From Candidatus Poribacteria bacterium (GTDB lineage Bacteria; Poribacteria; WGA-4E; PCPOR2b): DNA of 32,677 bases. The stretch is taken from NCBI GenBank assembly GCA_022567695.1, contig JADFGN010000014.1:1-32677 (forward strand). Direction: 5' to 3'. The notes under the pieces were generated by a model. It did not search any database. It saw only the letters and a list, made by a program, of their open reading frames with translations, and was not told the origin of the DNA. Made by a program: the position numbers and the translations under genes. Below, piece by piece: positions 30,203 to 32,677 of this stretch; position 1 is the stretch's first letter, and the number at the start of each line of letters is the position of its first letter.

Positions 30203-31327
30203 TTAACTTTCCAAAAGTTCGGCGCACCCCAAATCTTCAAAAGCAAGCGCAAACCTTTGTAAATCATGCCACCACGAGGGTTGATTATTCGCCCATCGCC
30301 ACACCGGAAGGTAAAACAGTTGAATCACACTCAACCTGTAGTCATACCACAGGTCATTTATGTCGTAGTCATCAACACCGTGTGCCAGTAGAGCACTGTG
30401 ATAGCGCAAAAGGAGATGTTTTTCTTGTGTCTGCCGAAATTGAGGATACCAGTAGAGTGCGATCATGTATGCAAGGTCTCTCGCCCCCGCGCAGATCTCC
30501 CAATCCGCCCAATCTATCATGTACACTCCGCCGGGGATCGAAGTCCGCGGAAGCAGATAATTCCATACATGCGAGTCTCGATGAATCAGGGTCAAGTGTT
30601 TTCGTTGCGAAAGACGCCTTACGAACGGAGAAGGCCATGCCGCGAAAATCTTTTCATAACTTTTGCGAATGGCGGAGGAGAGTCGATCGCCTAAGAAATC
30701 GGCAAATTCAGCAAACTTCTTCGCCGTGTTATCAACGAGACCTGTGAGGTACGCTTCCTCATAGAAATGCCCAACAATCTCTTTTCCGAGTCGCGAATCG
30801 TCCCACCATTCGGCGTGAAATTTTGCCACGCAGTCGATGATCTGTTCGCACTGCAATCTGGTTGGAGGTAAGGGTTCCGACTCCAGCACATGATGTGTTT
30901 CTGATACGTCTTCAAGTAGAAGATGGTAATGCCCAATCTCCTGCGAATAGACCGCATCATAGCAACCGACAACTGGTGGGTCGATCATCATGTCGGCAAT
31001 AACGTTATAAAAGAAAACCTCTTTGATCGCCCAATCGTCGAAGCATTCATGTAATGAACGTTTTAAGAACAATCGTCTCGGTGCGGATTCGGGGGCGTCA
31101 TCCGAGTAGTTGACGTTCAAAAAGGAGATCACCGAGGCATATCGCATCGGGAACGACGTCGCCTCGACTTTCGTGACTCTCCCGTGAGAGAGGCCCCCTT
31201 TTTCATGAAGTCGCTGGGTCAACCACTCCGGAGTAATCTGTTCCGTACTCGTGATGACTTTCTTCATTTCTTTTTTTCGCCGGAAGTCAAGGCTCTGGCT
31301 TTCCGATTGCCCGTATTGTCGCTGCAC
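30203..31327 (-). CDS. Aminoglycoside-phosphotransferase-fold kinase (APH/ecdysteroid-kinase-like)
   Basis: A 374-residue small-molecule kinase-like protein. LFLKRS (Lys89) would hold ATP. The catalytic loop is LIHRDSHVWNYLL (HRD 249-251, Asn256) and the metal-binding motif is YMIDWADWEICAGARDLAYM (Asp272). The pattern fits the choline/aminoglycoside phosphotransferase superfamily, close to the ecdysteroid kinase-like/DUF1679 type. The acceptor substrate is unknown. The start is GTG 31327, supported by AAAGGAGGG about nine bases upstream; Met21 (MKKVIT) is a later possible start without a clear site. It converges with the PhyH gene and has an alpha/beta hydrolase remnant upstream. Confidence 0.85.
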   Translation of the reverse strand: MQRQYGQSESQSLDFRRKKEMKKVITSTEQITPEWLTQRLHEKGGLSHGRVTKVEATSFPMRYASVISFLNVNYSDDAPESAPRRLFLKRSLHECFDDWAIKEVFFYNVIADMMIDPPVVGCYDAVYSQEIGHYHLLLEDVSETHHVLESEPLPPTRLQCEQIIDCVAKFHAEWWDDSRLGKEIVGHFYEEAYLTGLVDNTAKKFAEFADFLGDRLSSAIRKSYEKIFAAWPSPFVRRLSQRKHLTLIHRDSHVWNYLLPRTSIPGGVYMIDWADWEICAGARDLAYMIALYWYPQFRQTQEKHLLLRYHSALLAHGVDDYDINDLWYDYRLSVIQLFYLPVWRWANNQPSWWHDLQRFALAFEDLGCAELLES

Positions 31328-31362
31328 TATAAATACCCTCCTTTAGAAACGGCTTGTTAGGC

Positions 31363-31896
31363 TTATCTCATTTCTGACAAAAACCTCTTGATGTGAGGTA
31401 GCACCAAATCACTCCGTACATAGGCGTCACCATGAATGAGGTCAGGTAGAGAAATGAAAACAGAATTCGGGATATGTTTTACACACTCTTTTATCGAAGA
31501 GTACATCAATTCGTCGGATTCACCCGCGTATAGCAAACAAGGCATCTTCATCGCTGGTAAAATATCTGCACAGCCACTCCAATCCCGCGCGGCGATTGTT
31601 GATGCAATTAGAGCTTGTGCATCATTTTTCAGAAATCGACCTCTTTCTTTTGGCGACTTTTGTCCCCATGCGTCTGCGGCAGCCGGTATTCCTTTTGTTA
31701 AAATCTGAATCTGTTGATTGTAAACTTCAGGATATTGAGGGGCGTAGGGATGCATCCCTCCGATGATTAAAGAGCGTGTTCGTTCAGGGGCGTATTTTGC
31801 AATGCCAAAGCAAACCTCGCCACCCATCGAATATCCCATGAAATGAGCCTTTAGGATTTCGAGTTTATTGAGGACAACGATAACATCATCGACTCG
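31363..31896 (-). CDS. Alpha/beta hydrolase, 5' part missing
   Basis: From about VDDVIVVLNKLEILKAHF the protein is a normal alpha/beta hydrolase: nucleophile elbow GYSMGG with its Ser, LLYAGESDELMY carrying the acid, and DLIHGDAYV carrying the His. The first about 80-90 residues, with the oxyanion-hole strand, are missing. The 40 residues that precede this in the track's ORF come from reading the G+C-rich segment backwards and are not hydrolase-like. The gene is cut at about 31893-31900, where composition changes abruptly. It is therefore either truncated in nature or broken by a mis-join. Confidence 0.75.
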   Translation of the reverse strand, partial: RVDDVIVVLNKLEILKAHFMGYSMGGEVCFGIAKYAPERTRSLIIGGMHPYAPQYPEVYNQQIQILTKGIPAAADAWGQKSPKERGRFLKNDAQALIASTIAARDWSGCADILPAMKMPCLLYAGESDELMYSSIKECVKHIPNSVFISLPDLIHGDAYVRSDLVLPHIKRFLSEMR

Positions 31897-32180
31897 TTCG
31901 AGGCCTTCGAGGACGAAGACCGCGACGGGGACGACTCTCCCTAGATCCAGGAACACCGCGTGCCCACACGACCGTCCTTCAGTGTCTGCGAATTCTCCGA
32001 CTCCTTCCATTCACTGTGGGCGGAGATGGCCGAGGACGTCGACTACAGCAAGCACTTCCTCGCCGCCGGGGCGATCAACAAGCTGGCCGAGAACCTCCAG
32101 AAGCAGGGCAAGCCGGTCCAGGCGGTCTCCTACTTCGCCCAGGTGGCGATCGACTTCCGCCGGAAAAACGCCAACGCCGC
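31897..32180 (+). other. G+C-rich foreign-looking segment coding on the plus strand
   Basis: About 284 bp much richer in G+C than the surroundings, with strong third-position C/G in plus-strand frames. It carries the end of one protein (FEAFEDEDRDGDDSP then TAG at about 31944) and the inside of another (WAEMAEDVDYSKHFLAAGAI, then NKLAENLQKQGKPVQAVSYF). Neither continues into the flanks. The segment separates a 5'-truncated hydrolase from a 3'-truncated sialidase-like gene, both on the minus strand. Confidence 0.6.
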
Positions 32181-32633
32181 ACCTGCGTCGGTGGAGAAAG
32201 TAGCATACCAGTTCCCTGTCACCAAGATTTCTGAGCCTCGTACGGCAATGCTCGGTTCATTCACGGTACTCGTGACGCCGCTGGTCTCGGAGTCCGTCAA
32301 TGGGCGGTTGGTGATAAGCCTTATCGTGGTCGCCGCGACTGAGGTTGCCATTACGCTCGGCGCCGGCGCGGCGCGCACAATCGCTAGCGGGGCCACGCCT
32401 ATCGGCACCGGGAGATGGTGATCACGTAAACGAGACTGTCTCGCGGCAAGTTCCGCCTGTGGATTTGGCGGCATCAGAGATCTCGCAGCCTGAGATGCCG
32501 TAACCGTTCTTGGGGCCGGCACGGACGCCGACTTCGCATTGAAATCCTCCGCAGATGTGAACCCTGTGAAAAGCCACAAGGCAACGAAATACGTTAAGGA
32601 AACCGTTCCTCTAAACTTCATGACCTTACGCAT
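32181..32633 (-). CDS. Secreted sialidase/BNR-like protein, N-terminal part only
   Basis: The start ATG 32633 follows an AAAGGAGG site about seven bases away. The first about 28 residues are a signal peptide (TVSLTYFVALWLFTGFTSA). An Ala/Pro-rich stretch follows, then TVNEPSIAVRGSEILVTGNW and YATFSTDAGA. These resemble the first blade of sialidase-like BNR-repeat proteins, where a Ser-Thr-Asp-x-Gly Asp-box-like turn follows an EPSIA strand. The frame then runs into the G+C-rich segment and loses similarity (AFFRRKSIATWAK). The remainder of the propeller is absent. Confidence 0.55.
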
Positions 32634-32677
32634 GTGAGCCTCCTTTATTGAAAAGTACGAGTGCCTTGTTGATTGCA

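Noticed and set aside
31960-32421. 153-residue plus-strand ORF as a single real gene
   Set aside because: Its first half lies in the G+C-rich patch and its second half is antisense to the sialidase-like gene with a signal peptide; the ORF is a product of the junction.
1-32677. rRNA, tRNA, riboswitch or replication origin
   Set aside because: No stretch was recognised as one of these by eye; structured RNA cannot be excluded without a covariance-model search.

Overview
The window looks like chromosomal DNA of an uncultured, probably marine or sponge-associated bacterium. The gene mix suggests Candidatus Poribacteria or a relative: two sulfatases, several PhyH-type dioxygenases, a DUF6785-like membrane protein, a DUF4159 protein, a gingipain-like (C25) protein with a type IX-like sorting tail, a PorV-like protein and many short dispersed intergenic repeats. 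The lineage is inferred from gene content only; there is no rRNA or tRNA gene here to confirm it.

Layout. 1-2206 (+): signalling cluster with the tail of a stand-alone receiver protein, a REC-histidine kinase and a REC-GGDEF diguanylate cyclase. 2226-3815 (-): sulfatase followed by the 3' half of a dead PhyH dioxygenase gene. 4148-6133 (-): an ECF sigma factor fused through a membrane segment to a six-repeat Kelch propeller, with terminator and putative promoter. 6183-6739: repeats and a terminator-like hairpin. 6740-11148 (+): membrane protein, PhyH dioxygenase and a second sulfatase, a plausible catabolic set for sulfated or modified organic substrates. 11492-20735 (+): a 2095-residue C25 peptidase (PorU-like), an inserted MazF-type toxin-antitoxin pair, a PorV-like outer membrane protein and a DUF4159 protein. 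20922-22322 (+): FG-GAP/VCBS-like protein.

22368-24770 is a gene graveyard: an unknown ORF, a frameshifted C39-like peptidase, a possible unidentified remnant, and a D12-class adenine methyltransferase interrupted by a 545-bp element. That element has terminal inverted repeats and a 3-bp target duplication. It contains the tail of a transposase joined to a 5'-truncated four-helix-bundle gene.

24894-28955 (-) is the most remarkable part. A 1043-residue single polypeptide carries recognisable RNA polymerase beta motifs followed by beta' motifs, including the catalytic NADFDGDQ. It appears to stop near the bridge helix, with no recognisable trigger-loop motif. An ECF sigma factor gene lies directly upstream in the same direction, behind a sigma-E-like promoter. 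The gap between the two genes holds heptanucleotide tandem repeats, and 51-bp inverted copies of a dispersed repeat lie outside the pair. This is a candidate second, compact transcription machine.

29363-31327 holds another PhyH dioxygenase (+) and an aminoglycoside-phosphotransferase-fold kinase (-). At the right edge a 5'-truncated alpha/beta hydrolase and a 3'-truncated sialidase-like secreted protein are separated by about 280 bp of G+C-rich sequence coding in the opposite direction. This looks like an assembly or amplification chimera, or a recent insertion with loss of flanking DNA.
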